Below, one piece after another: positions 8,038 to 16,367 of a stretch of 64,000 bases of DNA. The translations under genes were made by a program, and so were the position numbers. The stretch's first letter is position 1. Every line of letters starts with the position of its first letter. Source of the DNA: Rhizobium ruizarguesonis (lineage in GTDB: Bacteria > Pseudomonadota > Alphaproteobacteria > Rhizobiales > Rhizobiaceae); NCBI RefSeq assembly GCF_012349115.1, contig NZ_PQIG01000093.1, positions 1 through 64,000 of the forward strand, given 5' to 3'. The notes beneath the pieces are model-generated. The model had not been told where the DNA came from. It did not search any database and saw nothing but the letters and a program-made list of their open reading frames with translations.

Positions 8038-9846
8038 CTACCGCGGGACAAGCACAGCCGATCCTTGAGGCCGCCAGAGCATAGAAGCCTCCACCTCGTC
8101 AGACGCGGCAAGGCCAGCCTTTCTGATGTCCGCGATCAGTCTTGCCCTGTCGGCGGGTCGGAAGTTTCTCGCCTTGAGTTCGGCCACCACGTTGGGAATG
8201 AAATCCGGCCGCATCGCGTTGAAACTGGAAGCCTCGCGGCGGGCGTCATCCATCATCCCCGCATTCGCGTAGATGACCGCGGCGACGGCATGGTAGAGCG
8301 GAAACTTCTGTAGATTTGCCTGCTTGATCTCGATGACCGCAGTCTCGTCGTCATGCAGCATGTAGGCGGCGAGCGCGCGGGTGCCATGGTAGTAGCCGCC
8401 GCCACCTGGGTTGAGGGCAAGAGCGCGGTCGAGCAGTTCAGCACCACGTTGCCAATCCCCACTCATCGCGACACGCGTACCAAACTCTCCGAGCAGTTCG
8501 GTATCGTTTGGATTGGTCGCCAATGCCTGTTCGCCAACGTGGAGGGCTTCGGAAACCTCCTGATGGAAGAACAACGCCGTCATCAGCGCCTGATGGGCGC
8601 GCGTGTTGTCCGGATCCAGCTGCACGGCGCGACGGGCCGCCTGCAGGCTGCGATCAATCGGAGGCGACCCGTTGGTGTTCGGATTGAACCGGAACCGGTC
8701 CTCATCGAGATAGATGATGGAGAGCATCGCCCATGCGGTGGCAAAGGATGGATAACGGGCGACGGCGCTTTCGAGGCACTGCCGCACGTCCAAGTGCCGC
8801 TTGGCGCTCAATTCCGCTCGGTATCCATAGAAGCTCAGCGTGCAGGCGTAGGCGCCAAGATCGTCGGGGGGCGGATTGGAGACGTCCGCCTGAGCCATGA
8901 TGCCATAGGGCTGGGCCACTGCGCTCGCCACCTTGTTCGCTACATCAGACTGAATGTTGAACAGATCGCCACTCTTGATGTCGTCGTCGTAGGTCTGCGA
9001 CCACAGGATTTCGTCGTTATCGGTATCAAGCAGGCGCGCCGTCACGCGAATGCGGTCACCCGAAACACGAACGCCGCCCGCAAGGAGGAAGCGGGCGCCC
9101 AGCTCGCCACGCACCTGGGACGCCTCGACGCCGGAGGGCAAGGACTTCGATGTCTCGCGACCGAAAACCCTGATTTCCTTGAAGCGAGGAAGGGCGGTCA
9201 GAAGCTCCTCGGTCAGGCCCGCCGTATAAAGGGCAGCCTGCGGCCCGTCTCCGAGATTGGCGAACGGGGCGACGACGAGCGTCGGACCCTCCTCGATGGA
9301 TTCGTGGGATGTAGAGCCCAACCCTATCGGTAGCAAGTAGGCAGAAGCGGCCACCGCCGCCATGACCACGCCGAGCATGATGCCAGCTCCTAGACCGAAT
9401 GGCGTCAATTTCTGAAATCGTCGGCGCAGTATCGAAAGCCGATCGTCAGAAGACGCCGGGGCCTCTTCGTTCCAGACGAAAGACGGCGCGTAACCGCCTT
9501 TGGGGATGTCGATTCTGATCGGATCATGTTGTCCGGCGATCAAATAGTAGCGCTCCAGCGTGCGCCGCAGCCGTCCAGCCTCTATTCGGACTACGGGATC
9601 GTCCTGCCTGAACCCTTCGCCCCGCTTGAACACTTCGATGGCAATCGAGTAGCCCTTTATGCGGTTGGCCCGACCGGCAAGCGCCTCCTCCGTGACATAG
9701 GTCAGGAAGGCAGCGCTTCGACCTACCTTCGGAAATTCATGACTGCAAAGGATATGTTCGAGCTGCGCGCGAATCTCGTCCTGGTTCGGTGGAGCACGCG
9801 ACAAACCCAGCGCTGCATCGCGCGCCGGTGGCGATTGGTTCTGCAT
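8038..9846 (-). CDS. Rhizobial DNA-binding/TPR membrane protein, 'adenylate cyclase-like' without cyclase domain
   Basis: 602 aa. The N-terminal ~130 residues (KGYSIAIEVFKRGEGFRQDD and VVRIEAGRLRRTLERYY) match the putative winged-helix domain at the front of many rhizobial proteins annotated as adenylate cyclases. One membrane helix follows at about residues 150-175. After it comes a TolB/FlgO-like beta-alpha region (LVVAPFANLGDGPQAALYTA) and then TPR-like helices to the end. No class III cyclase catalytic motif is present. It is divergent from the DUF1254 genes across a 358-bp spacer, so it may control them. ATG start at 9846 with GAGGAG upstream. Confidence 0.78.
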   Translation of the reverse strand: MQNQSPPARDAALGLSRAPPNQDEIRAQLEHILCSHEFPKVGRSAAFLTYVTEEALAGRANRIKGYSIAIEVFKRGEGFRQDDPVVRIEAGRLRRTLERYYLIAGQHDPIRIDIPKGGYAPSFVWNEEAPASSDDRLSILRRRFQKLTPFGLGAGIMLGVVMAAVAASAYLLPIGLGSTSHESIEEGPTLVVAPFANLGDGPQAALYTAGLTEELLTALPRFKEIRVFGRETSKSLPSGVEASQVRGELGARFLLAGGVRVSGDRIRVTARLLDTDNDEILWSQTYDDDIKSGDLFNIQSDVANKVASAVAQPYGIMAQADVSNPPPDDLGAYACTLSFYGYRAELSAKRHLDVRQCLESAVARYPSFATAWAMLSIIYLDEDRFRFNPNTNGSPPIDRSLQAARRAVQLDPDNTRAHQALMTALFFHQEVSEALHVGEQALATNPNDTELLGEFGTRVAMSGDWQRGAELLDRALALNPGGGGYYHGTRALAAYMLHDDETAVIEIKQANLQKFPLYHAVAAVIYANAGMMDDARREASSFNAMRPDFIPNVVAELKARNFRPADRARLIADIRKAGLAASDEVEASMLWRPQGSAVLVPR

Positions 9847-10204
9847 GGCCTTCTCCTCACCCGCTCTTGAGGCCGCGTATGCACGAAGTAGCTTTATTTC
9901 CCCAACGGACTGTAACCTACACTAGAAATTGAATGTCGTCCACAAAGGTAAGATCTTCGGGTGTAATCGCTCCACGTCGAACCGATCTATCCAGGTAGGT
10001 ATTGTGTAGTGCTGCCCTGATCACCCGCACCATGTGTCCGCGGCGCCGGGCGCCATACTCGTATGTTACAGTTACATACTTGCGCTTTTACAGTGCTCGG
10101 CCACCATCGCGGTCGCAAGCAACCCCGTGTCTCCCGGTTGGATGGGCCGGAAGTGCTGCCGCAGGGGATTCGATAACTCATCGAATAAGACAGGAGTACG
10201 GCAA
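9847..10204. promoter_or_regulatory. Divergent promoter region with 19-bp dyad
   Basis: 358-bp spacer between the TPR regulator-like gene and the first DUF1254 gene. It contains GTATGT-N7-ACATAC at 10061-10079, a candidate operator about 126 bp before the DUF1254 start codon. No other clear motif seen. Confidence 0.35.
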
Positions 10205-11638
10205 ATGTTGACGAAGCGGGATCTATTTCGCTCCGCCGCGGCGATCGCTGCCGGCGCCGCGATTGCAAGGCCAAGCAGGCTGATGGCGCAAAGCTATCCC
10301 GGCATCATCGAGGCCAAGGACATCGCCGAGGAAGGCTTCATCTACGGTCTGCCGCTGGTGATGAACTATGCGGTCATGCACGAGTTCGCCGTCGACCCGA
10401 AGTCCAGCCAGTTCAAGGCGCCGTTCAATAAGATCGACAACCTCAACCACGTGGCGACCTACGAAGACACGGCGGTCGTCACGCCCAACAGCGACACGCC
10501 GTACTCCATTCTGTGGCTGGATCTGCGCGCCGAGCCGATGGTGATCTCCGTGTCGGCGGTGGAAAAGGAGCGCTATTATTCGGTGCAGTTGATTGACGGC
10601 AACACCTATAACTTTGGCTATATCGGCAGCCGCGCTACGGGAAACGTTCCGGGTTCCTATCTGGTTGTCGGACCCGACTGGAAAGGCGAGAAACCGGCCG
10701 GCATCAGCCAAGTCTTTTCCTCGACCACCCCGTTCGTGTTCGCCAATTTTCGGACTCAGCTTATCAACGTCGAAGATATGCCGAACGTGGAAAAGGTACA
10801 GGCCGGCTACAAGGCGCAGCCGCTTTCCGCTTTCCTGAAGCAACCCGCCCCGCCGGCCGCGCCGAAGATCGATTTCCTGCCGGCCACCACTTCCGGAATC
10901 AAGGACAACTTCTTCCAATATCTCGACGCGGCACTGCAATACGTCCCCGAGACGCCACGGGACAAGGAAATCCGTGCGAAACTGACGAAGATCGGCATCG
11001 GTCCGGGCAAGACCTTCGAGTTGAAGGATCTATCGCTCGAACATAAAGCCGAAATCCTGGTGGGCATGAAGCAAGGCGACGATAAAATCGACAAATGGCT
11101 GGCCAGCGGAAACAAACCCATCAACGGCTGGAACGTCAGCTCGCTTCTTGGCGACGAAGCCTTCTACAACGGCGATTGGTTGCTGCGGGCCGGAGCCGCA
11201 AAGGCAGGCCTCTATGGCAACGATGCAGCAGAGGCCATGTATCCTTTCACCAGAACGGATGCGACGGGGGAAGCGCTCGACGGCAGCAAGCACAACTACA
11301 CTCTCACCTTTCCGGCCGGGCAACTCCCGCCGGTGAACTCCTTCTGGTCGGTGACGATTTATGACGGCAAGAGCCAGCTCCTGATCAAGAACCCGATCAA
11401 CCGCTACCTCATCAACTCTCCGATGCTGCACGGCATGAAGAAGAACAAGGATGGTTCGCTCACCCTCTACATCCAGAAGGACAGCCCCGGCGTGGAAAAG
11501 GCGGCAAATTGGCTGCCTGCGCCAAATGACACGATCTACCTGGTAATGCGTCTGTACTGGCCGAAGACGGAAGCGCCTTCGATCCTGCCTGCTGGCAAAG
11601 GCACCTGGCAGCCGCCCGGCATCCATGTAGCGAAATAA
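10205..11638 (+). CDS. DUF1254/DUF1214 exported protein (first copy)
   Basis: 477 aa from ATG 10205, which is preceded by CAGGAG. The N-terminus is an export signal (KRDLFRSAAAIAAGAAIA). The DUF1254 part contains EGFIYGLPLVMNYAVMHEF and the NSDTPYS block; the C-terminal DUF1214 part contains PPVNSFWSVTIYDG and NRYLINSPML. Family proteins are periplasmic, about 450-500 aa, with no settled biochemical role. It is followed 65 bp later by a second, diverged DUF1254 gene, and both head a run of exported proteins. Confidence 0.87.
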   Translation: MLTKRDLFRSAAAIAAGAAIARPSRLMAQSYPGIIEAKDIAEEGFIYGLPLVMNYAVMHEFAVDPKSSQFKAPFNKIDNLNHVATYEDTAVVTPNSDTPYSILWLDLRAEPMVISVSAVEKERYYSVQLIDGNTYNFGYIGSRATGNVPGSYLVVGPDWKGEKPAGISQVFSSTTPFVFANFRTQLINVEDMPNVEKVQAGYKAQPLSAFLKQPAPPAAPKIDFLPATTSGIKDNFFQYLDAALQYVPETPRDKEIRAKLTKIGIGPGKTFELKDLSLEHKAEILVGMKQGDDKIDKWLASGNKPINGWNVSSLLGDEAFYNGDWLLRAGAAKAGLYGNDAAEAMYPFTRTDATGEALDGSKHNYTLTFPAGQLPPVNSFWSVTIYDGKSQLLIKNPINRYLINSPMLHGMKKNKDGSLTLYIQKDSPGVEKAANWLPAPNDTIYLVMRLYWPKTEAPSILPAGKGTWQPPGIHVAK

Positions 11639-11703
11639 TTGTCCGACGATAAATCATCCCGACCATCCTGATGCCTGGCTTTGGAGGTCAATAGGAGAAA
11701 GCA

Positions 11704-13215
11704 ATGATACGTTCGACGAGACTGCTCTGCGCCACCGCTGTGTCGGCACTCATGAGTCTGGGTATCGCTTCCGCCGATACACCGACCTACAAGATGACGA
11801 CGCCTTTCGCATCGGGCGTGGCCATGCCAGACAAAATCGAGTCTTCGATCGGAACATTGAATCTCAATTACGGCTACCCGACGGTCGATACCGTCGACAA
11901 AATCTACGACAACCTAGACCGCTCGCGGGCACTGCAGGCTTATCTGCTGGCGATCCCGATCGTCAATCAGGCCGGCATGCGCGATTCGCTGCGCAAGTTC
12001 GGACCAGATAACCAGACTGACGTGATCTGGGAAAATCTGGTCGATCCGAGGTCCGTAGAGCTGACGGCCAACGACAACACGATCTACAACTACGTTTGGG
12101 TCGACACGAGCAAGGGACCGCTGGTCGCCGAGATTCCACCCAAAGTGCTGGGGATGGTCGACGACTTCTGGTACAAGTGGGTGGGCGACATCGGCATTAC
12201 CGGGGCCGACAAGGGCGCGGGTGGCAAGTACCTCCTATTGCCGCCTGGATTCAAGGGCGACATACCACCGGGATATCACGTTTTGCGGCCGAGCACCTTC
12301 GGCAATTACCTCGTTTTTCGCGCTTTCGTTGTGGACGGATCCACGCAACCCGGTGTTGACTCAGTCAAGAAGAACCTGCGGATCTATCCCCTTGACGAGG
12401 CCGATAATCCGCCGCCGATGAAATTCGTCAATGCCTCGGGAACTCCGTCGAACTTCATCGCGCCGGGTGACTACTCGTTCTGGAACCTGTTGAACCAGGT
12501 CATCCAGGAGGAGCCGGCGGACGGTTCCGATCCCACCACCTTGGGCCTGTTCGCCTCGATCGGCATCGTCAAGGGTCGGCCCTTCAATCCCGACGAGCGG
12601 ATGAAGAAAATTCTCGCCGACGCCGCCAACATCGGCGCCGTGACGGCGAGGACGATCGCCTTCAAGGTTCGCGCGAAGGATGCGTATTTCTATCCGGACA
12701 GCACCTGGCGCCTGCCGTTTTTCGGCGGCTACAAGTTCGAGGCGGCGCCCGGTGTCAGCAACTTGGATGGCGCTGTCTTCTACTATTACTTCGCCATCGG
12801 CGTCACGCCGGCGATGGAAGAGAAGATGGTGGGCCAGGGCTCGCAATATCCCTGGTCGGTACAGGATTCGAAGGGCGATCCTTTCGATGGCGGCAAGACT
12901 TACAAGCTGCGCCTTCCGCCAAATATCCCGGTCAAGGATTTTTGGTCGGTCATCGTCTACGACAACCAGACCCGCTCGATGGTCCAAACCGACCAGCAAG
13001 CCCCAAGCGTCAGTAGCCAAAACAAAGGGGTCAAGGTCAATGCGGATGGTTCGACTGACGTCTTCTTCGGAGCCAAGGCGCCGGCGGGAATGGAGAACAA
13101 CTGGGTGCAGACGATTCCGGGCAAGGGCTGGTTCATGATCCTTCGCCTCTACGGTCCGCTGGAACCGTGGTTCGACAAGACCTGGAAGCCGGACGAGATC
13201 GAACTGGTGCAGTGA
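11704..13215 (+). CDS. DUF1254/DUF1214 exported protein (second copy)
   Basis: 503 aa with a signal peptide (LLCATAVSALMSLGIASA) and AGGAGA before the ATG. It keeps the DUF1254 features (YLLAIPIVNQAGMRD, NDNTIYNYVWVD) and the DUF1214 motif VKDFWSVIVYDNQTRSMV near the C-terminus. It differs widely from the copy upstream, so the pair looks like an ancient duplication or separate acquisition, not a recent tandem copy. Function unknown; probably periplasmic. Confidence 0.87.
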   Translation: MIRSTRLLCATAVSALMSLGIASADTPTYKMTTPFASGVAMPDKIESSIGTLNLNYGYPTVDTVDKIYDNLDRSRALQAYLLAIPIVNQAGMRDSLRKFGPDNQTDVIWENLVDPRSVELTANDNTIYNYVWVDTSKGPLVAEIPPKVLGMVDDFWYKWVGDIGITGADKGAGGKYLLLPPGFKGDIPPGYHVLRPSTFGNYLVFRAFVVDGSTQPGVDSVKKNLRIYPLDEADNPPPMKFVNASGTPSNFIAPGDYSFWNLLNQVIQEEPADGSDPTTLGLFASIGIVKGRPFNPDERMKKILADAANIGAVTARTIAFKVRAKDAYFYPDSTWRLPFFGGYKFEAAPGVSNLDGAVFYYYFAIGVTPAMEEKMVGQGSQYPWSVQDSKGDPFDGGKTYKLRLPPNIPVKDFWSVIVYDNQTRSMVQTDQQAPSVSSQNKGVKVNADGSTDVFFGAKAPAGMENNWVQTIPGKGWFMILRLYGPLEPWFDKTWKPDEIELVQ

Positions 13216-13551
13216 TCGGATCCCTCCTGCCATTGAGGCCATCGAGTAAGAGCAAGGGGAGATTCTAGGCGCCACTGACGGCGTCAACTTCCGGGGGGCG
13301 GCCAAGTATCGATTCAGACGACGAGTTGCGTGTATCGGCCGGCGCCCATCTCGTCGATCCGGAGATAGGCAGGCCGTATCTCGTGGGGGCGGCGTTCGAA
13401 GCGAACGCCAACAGAGCAGGGACGGCGACAAGGAAAGAGCGGCAGGGCGAGGGGGCGCAATCATGGCCGGTCGCTCCGATAGGAGAGATTTGTACCATCA
13501 TGTCCTGAGATCGCCTGCTGTCAGGCGATGCACGCGAATGGATGAAACCGG
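13216..13551. other. Intergenic stretch, no clear gene
   Basis: 336 bp. A minus-strand frame spanning 13265-13558 contains a signal-like segment (SFLVAVPALLAFASNA), but it lacks a convincing ribosome site or family match. I do not call it. Confidence 0.4.
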
Positions 13552-13821
13552 ATGGCAAACGGTGTTGGTTTCGTAAAGAGCTGCCTCAAGGACCGTGCTG
13601 ATGCGATCGAGGAGTTCGCATTGCGCAGCGAGGGGTTTCGCGACCTTTGCGACGACTTCGAGATCGCGAACAACGAAAAAGTGCGATGGGAACGGTCAAC
13701 CGCTCCCGAGCGTGACGAGCGCCTCGCCGAATATAGGGAACTGATCGACAGCATGCGGGCCGAGATCGAGCAGACCCTGGACAGAGCCGCGGTCGTCCCT
13801 TTCAAACCGCCACGACGATAA
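13552..13821 (+). CDS. Small soluble helical hypothetical protein
   Basis: 89 aa, no signal peptide, rich in Glu/Asp/Arg, with ERDERLAEYRELIDSMRAEI predicted helical. No domain recognised. It sits between the DUF1254 pair and the small exported proteins, in the same direction and 51 bp before the next gene, and may share their transcript. It is the only evidently cytoplasmic member of this run. Confidence 0.6.
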   Translation: MANGVGFVKSCLKDRADAIEEFALRSEGFRDLCDDFEIANNEKVRWERSTAPERDERLAEYRELIDSMRAEIEQTLDRAAVVPFKPPRR

Positions 13822-13872
13822 CACCAGGCATTCGACGCACACCAGATCAGATCAATCGCTCCAGGAGGGACA

Positions 13873-14301
13873 ATGATGATAGACAGACTTGGCATCTTCG
13901 CAGGCGCGGCGCTCGCCGGCTTCCTCGCTCTAACCGCCGTCGGGCGCGCCGACACCATGAGCTACGCCGATGCGGTCACGACGCTTGCCAAAGAGTGCGG
14001 CTCCGACATCAAGAAGCTCTGCAACGGCGAAAACCTCGGGAACGGCCGCATCCAGGCTTGCCTCGAGAAGAACGCGTCTAAGGTCTCCCCGACCTGCACG
14101 GCGACCCTTGGCAGCGTCATGTCATCGATTGCCCAGCGCCAGGAGGCGCAGGCGTCGGTGTTCAAGGTCTGCCAGCATGACATCTCCCAATACTGCAACA
14201 GCGTGAAGGGCGACGGGAACATCCTCTCCTGCCTCGTCGAGACGAAGCGCGTGGACAACAAGGGTTGCAACCAGGCAATCACCGACGCTGGATGGCGGTG
14301 A
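13873..14301 (+). CDS. Secreted cysteine-rich repeat protein (GLG1-like repeats)
   Basis: 142 aa with a signal peptide (residues 1-26, ending GRA-DT). The mature protein has two Cys-rich units, CGSDIKKLCNGENLGNGRIQ...ACL...C and CQHDISQYCNSVKGDGNILS...CL...C. Each has four cysteines in the spacing of the Cys-rich/GLG1 repeat family, suggesting disulfide-bonded periplasmic modules. GGAGGG precedes the ATG. Binding partner unknown. It is 27 bp upstream of an OmpA-domain gene and probably co-transcribed with it. Confidence 0.78.
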   Translation: MMIDRLGIFAGAALAGFLALTAVGRADTMSYADAVTTLAKECGSDIKKLCNGENLGNGRIQACLEKNASKVSPTCTATLGSVMSSIAQRQEAQASVFKVCQHDISQYCNSVKGDGNILSCLVETKRVDNKGCNQAITDAGWR

Positions 14302-14328
14302 ACCATGACCGGAAAAAGGAAGAACACG

Positions 14329-14898
14329 ATGAACGTTCATTGCCATCGCATTTCGCTGGTACTCGGCCTGCTAATGGCTCCATGCATCGGCTTTGCCCAG
14401 CAACTCGACAACACGCAAATCATGACCACTCTCGGACAGGTCAAGGCGGCGGCTCCCGCCGTCGACGTCGCTCTGCTTGTGGAGGAAGCCAACGCCAATG
14501 TCGGGAAGGGCGTCGCCACCCTGCCCAACTGGAACAAGTTGTCAGAGCTCTCGCAGTTGATCGTCGAGATCGACTTCGAAAACAACTCGACTGCCATCGA
14601 GCCAAAATCCTACCGCACCGTCGGGCTCATCGCCGACGCCCTGCACCATCCGGACCTGTTCCGGTACAAGTTCCTGATCGTCGGACACTCGAGCGCGACG
14701 GGAACCGCCAAGCGCAATCTCGAACTCAGCCAGAAGCGCGCCGACGCGATCAACGAAGCGCTCTCGACCACCTTTGCGGTTTCGCCAGATCGCCTTTTTT
14801 CAGTGGGAGCCGGCGAGGAATGGCCGATCGATCCAGGTCACCCGGAGTCGGCAGACAATCGACGGGTTCAACTGATCAACTTGGGACTGTTGAAATAA
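14329..14898 (+). CDS. OmpA C-terminal domain protein
   Basis: 189 aa from ATG 14329, preferred over 14305 because AGGAAG lies at proper spacing. A signal peptide ends at GFA-QQ. The C-terminal half is an OmpA-like peptidoglycan-binding domain: VEIDFENNSTAIEPKSY, a VGHSSATGTAKRNLELSQKR core, and DNRRVQLIN. It lacks a beta-barrel, so it would be a periplasmic peptidoglycan-binding protein. It is flanked closely by other exported proteins, supporting an envelope role for the cluster. Confidence 0.85.
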   Translation: MNVHCHRISLVLGLLMAPCIGFAQQLDNTQIMTTLGQVKAAAPAVDVALLVEEANANVGKGVATLPNWNKLSELSQLIVEIDFENNSTAIEPKSYRTVGLIADALHHPDLFRYKFLIVGHSSATGTAKRNLELSQKRADAINEALSTTFAVSPDRLFSVGAGEEWPIDPGHPESADNRRVQLINLGLLK

Positions 14899-14930
14899 CG
14901 CCACTCAGTGGAAAAAACGGGAGGAAGCAG

Positions 14931-15623
14931 ATGCTTAAAATTTCCGATATGTGCCTGATTGCAATCGCAGCAGGTCTTCTGTCGTCAACGCCGGTTCTCG
15001 CGCAGGACGCCATCTCGGCGCCCGCGCAGAAGACCATCGGCGCACCTAAGTCAAAAATGGTGCCGTCGCTGGCCGTCCTCAATTCCGGAGGGGCGAGGCT
15101 CGAGAACGGCAAACTGACGATGAGCGGCATCTCGGCCGTGTCTATCGTGTTTGCCGATCGCCCGGTGCGCTCTGCAGGTCACGTACTGACCTCCGAGTTC
15201 ATCAGGCAGTGGGGCGAGGGGGCAGATAGCTTTGCCAAGGATCCTCCCAATGCGACGATATCGGTCCTGAGCGGAAAGGGAGATTCGGTCGCCGATGCGG
15301 TGGTCGTCCTGAAGACGCCAAAGCTCGAGGGAGCAAACCTCACCTTCGACGTGGCCGTGCTCGAAGGTGATCTCGCCGGAGCCGACGGCCCCGCATCGCT
15401 GTTCATCGACTGGTTTGCGGCACGTGGTCCTTACGGGGGCGTCGCCGTCGGAGGCGCTGGTTTTCGCGCCCCCGTCTGGCGTGGCGGATGGTATGCCCAT
15501 CCGGGCGCCTATTACGGAGCGGGCGTTGTTGCGGGGGCGGCAATCGGTGCCGCAGTCGCAGAGGATCGTCGCTATTATCCGCCTCCGGCTTGCGGATATT
15601 ACCCCTATCCACCCTGCTACTAG
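14931..15623 (+). CDS. Exported protein with Gly/Tyr/Pro-rich C-terminus, family unrecognised
   Basis: 230 aa from ATG 14931 with GGGAGGAAG upstream. A signal peptide ends at VLAQDA. The middle is a beta-rich domain (ISAVSIVFADRPVRSAGHVL; DAVVVLKTPKLEGANLTFDV). The last 65 residues become Gly/Ala-rich, with a hydrophobic stretch (GAGVVAGAAIGAAVA), then tyrosine- and proline-rich with two Cys (ACGYYPYPPCY end). The tail resembles that of many small rhizobial envelope proteins. Function unknown. Confidence 0.68.
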   Translation: MLKISDMCLIAIAAGLLSSTPVLAQDAISAPAQKTIGAPKSKMVPSLAVLNSGGARLENGKLTMSGISAVSIVFADRPVRSAGHVLTSEFIRQWGEGADSFAKDPPNATISVLSGKGDSVADAVVVLKTPKLEGANLTFDVAVLEGDLAGADGPASLFIDWFAARGPYGGVAVGGAGFRAPVWRGGWYAHPGAYYGAGVVAGAAIGAAVAEDRRYYPPPACGYYPYPPCY

Positions 15624-15718
15624 CGCCAGGCTATATAGCAACATGCCAGTGCTGGTTTCGGCGCGTTGGAAGGCTAACTGCCCTTCCAGCGGGCGTTGCA
15701 AGACCGAGGACATAGCGA

Positions 15719-16261
15719 TTGGACCATCTATCGAATCCTGATCCAGTTCTGGAAATACTCGTCGGCACTGTGTTTCTCGTTGTGGTCATCTTCGTACACG
15801 GCGCGGGTATCCGGAGCATCAGCCTTCAGTTCAGCAAGTCATGGGCAGGCGTCACGAAGGCCACGCCGCACTGGCGTCTGAACTTGATGCTGGCCGCAAC
15901 GATCGCCGCGCTGGCGATTCTGCATTTTGCAGAAACGCTGATCTGGGCGATGCCTCTCTATGTCAGGGCCGTCATACCCTCGATGCGTGACAGCTACTAC
16001 TACGTGCTTGAGAGCTATACGACGCTGGGCGAGGGAACCGTCACTCTCCCGGATCGGTGGCGTCTGCTCGGCCCGATCATTGGCATGTCGGGCCTCTTCA
16101 CCTTCGGTTGGACGGGTAGCGTCCTGGTCAGCGTCATGACCGACTTCGGCAAGTTCGACCGCCTGCGGGCGAGGCAGGAGCGCGTGATAGAGGCAAAAGC
16201 GGAGTATCAGGATGCTCGCCCTCTCGACCACGAAGTCGCGAGATTTCCAGAAGGCGGGTAA
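15719..16261 (+). CDS. Ion channel-like membrane protein with atypical pore motif
   Basis: 180 aa, TTG start at 15719. Three hydrophobic segments at about residues 10-28, 52-75 and 110-135 surround a pore-like loop, SYYYVLESYTTLGEGTVTLP. This matches the two-transmembrane/pore ion channel layout, but the usual TVGYG potassium filter is replaced by TLGEG. The C-terminus is short and charged. Last gene of the exported-protein run; its stop lies 7 bp before the right direct repeat. The ion carried cannot be inferred. Confidence 0.65.
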   Translation: MDHLSNPDPVLEILVGTVFLVVVIFVHGAGIRSISLQFSKSWAGVTKATPHWRLNLMLAATIAALAILHFAETLIWAMPLYVRAVIPSMRDSYYYVLESYTTLGEGTVTLPDRWRLLGPIIGMSGLFTFGWTGSVLVSVMTDFGKFDRLRARQERVIEAKAEYQDARPLDHEVARFPEGG

Positions 16262-16268
16262 ATCTACC

Positions 16269-16367
16269 GCGACGGAAACCCCGTTCAACATGGTGTTCGA
16301 GGTGCCGGCCTGACGCAACTGGTTTAGCAGCTGGCCGGCTATCTCAGTTTTCCGATGCTGGCATACA
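16269..16367. repeat. Right direct repeat bounding 11-kb segment
   Basis: 99-bp counterpart of 5160-5246. It contains a relic of the methyltransferase 3' end (TETPFNMVFEVPA-stop) with no gene body before it, then the genuine 3' end of the minus-strand AraC gene (YASIGKLR-stop). It has a 12-bp block absent from the left copy. Confidence 0.85.

Noticed and set aside
12361..13464. 367-codon minus-strand frame opposite the second DUF1254 gene
   Set aside because: No domain; the + strand gene has signal peptide, ribosome site and family motifs.
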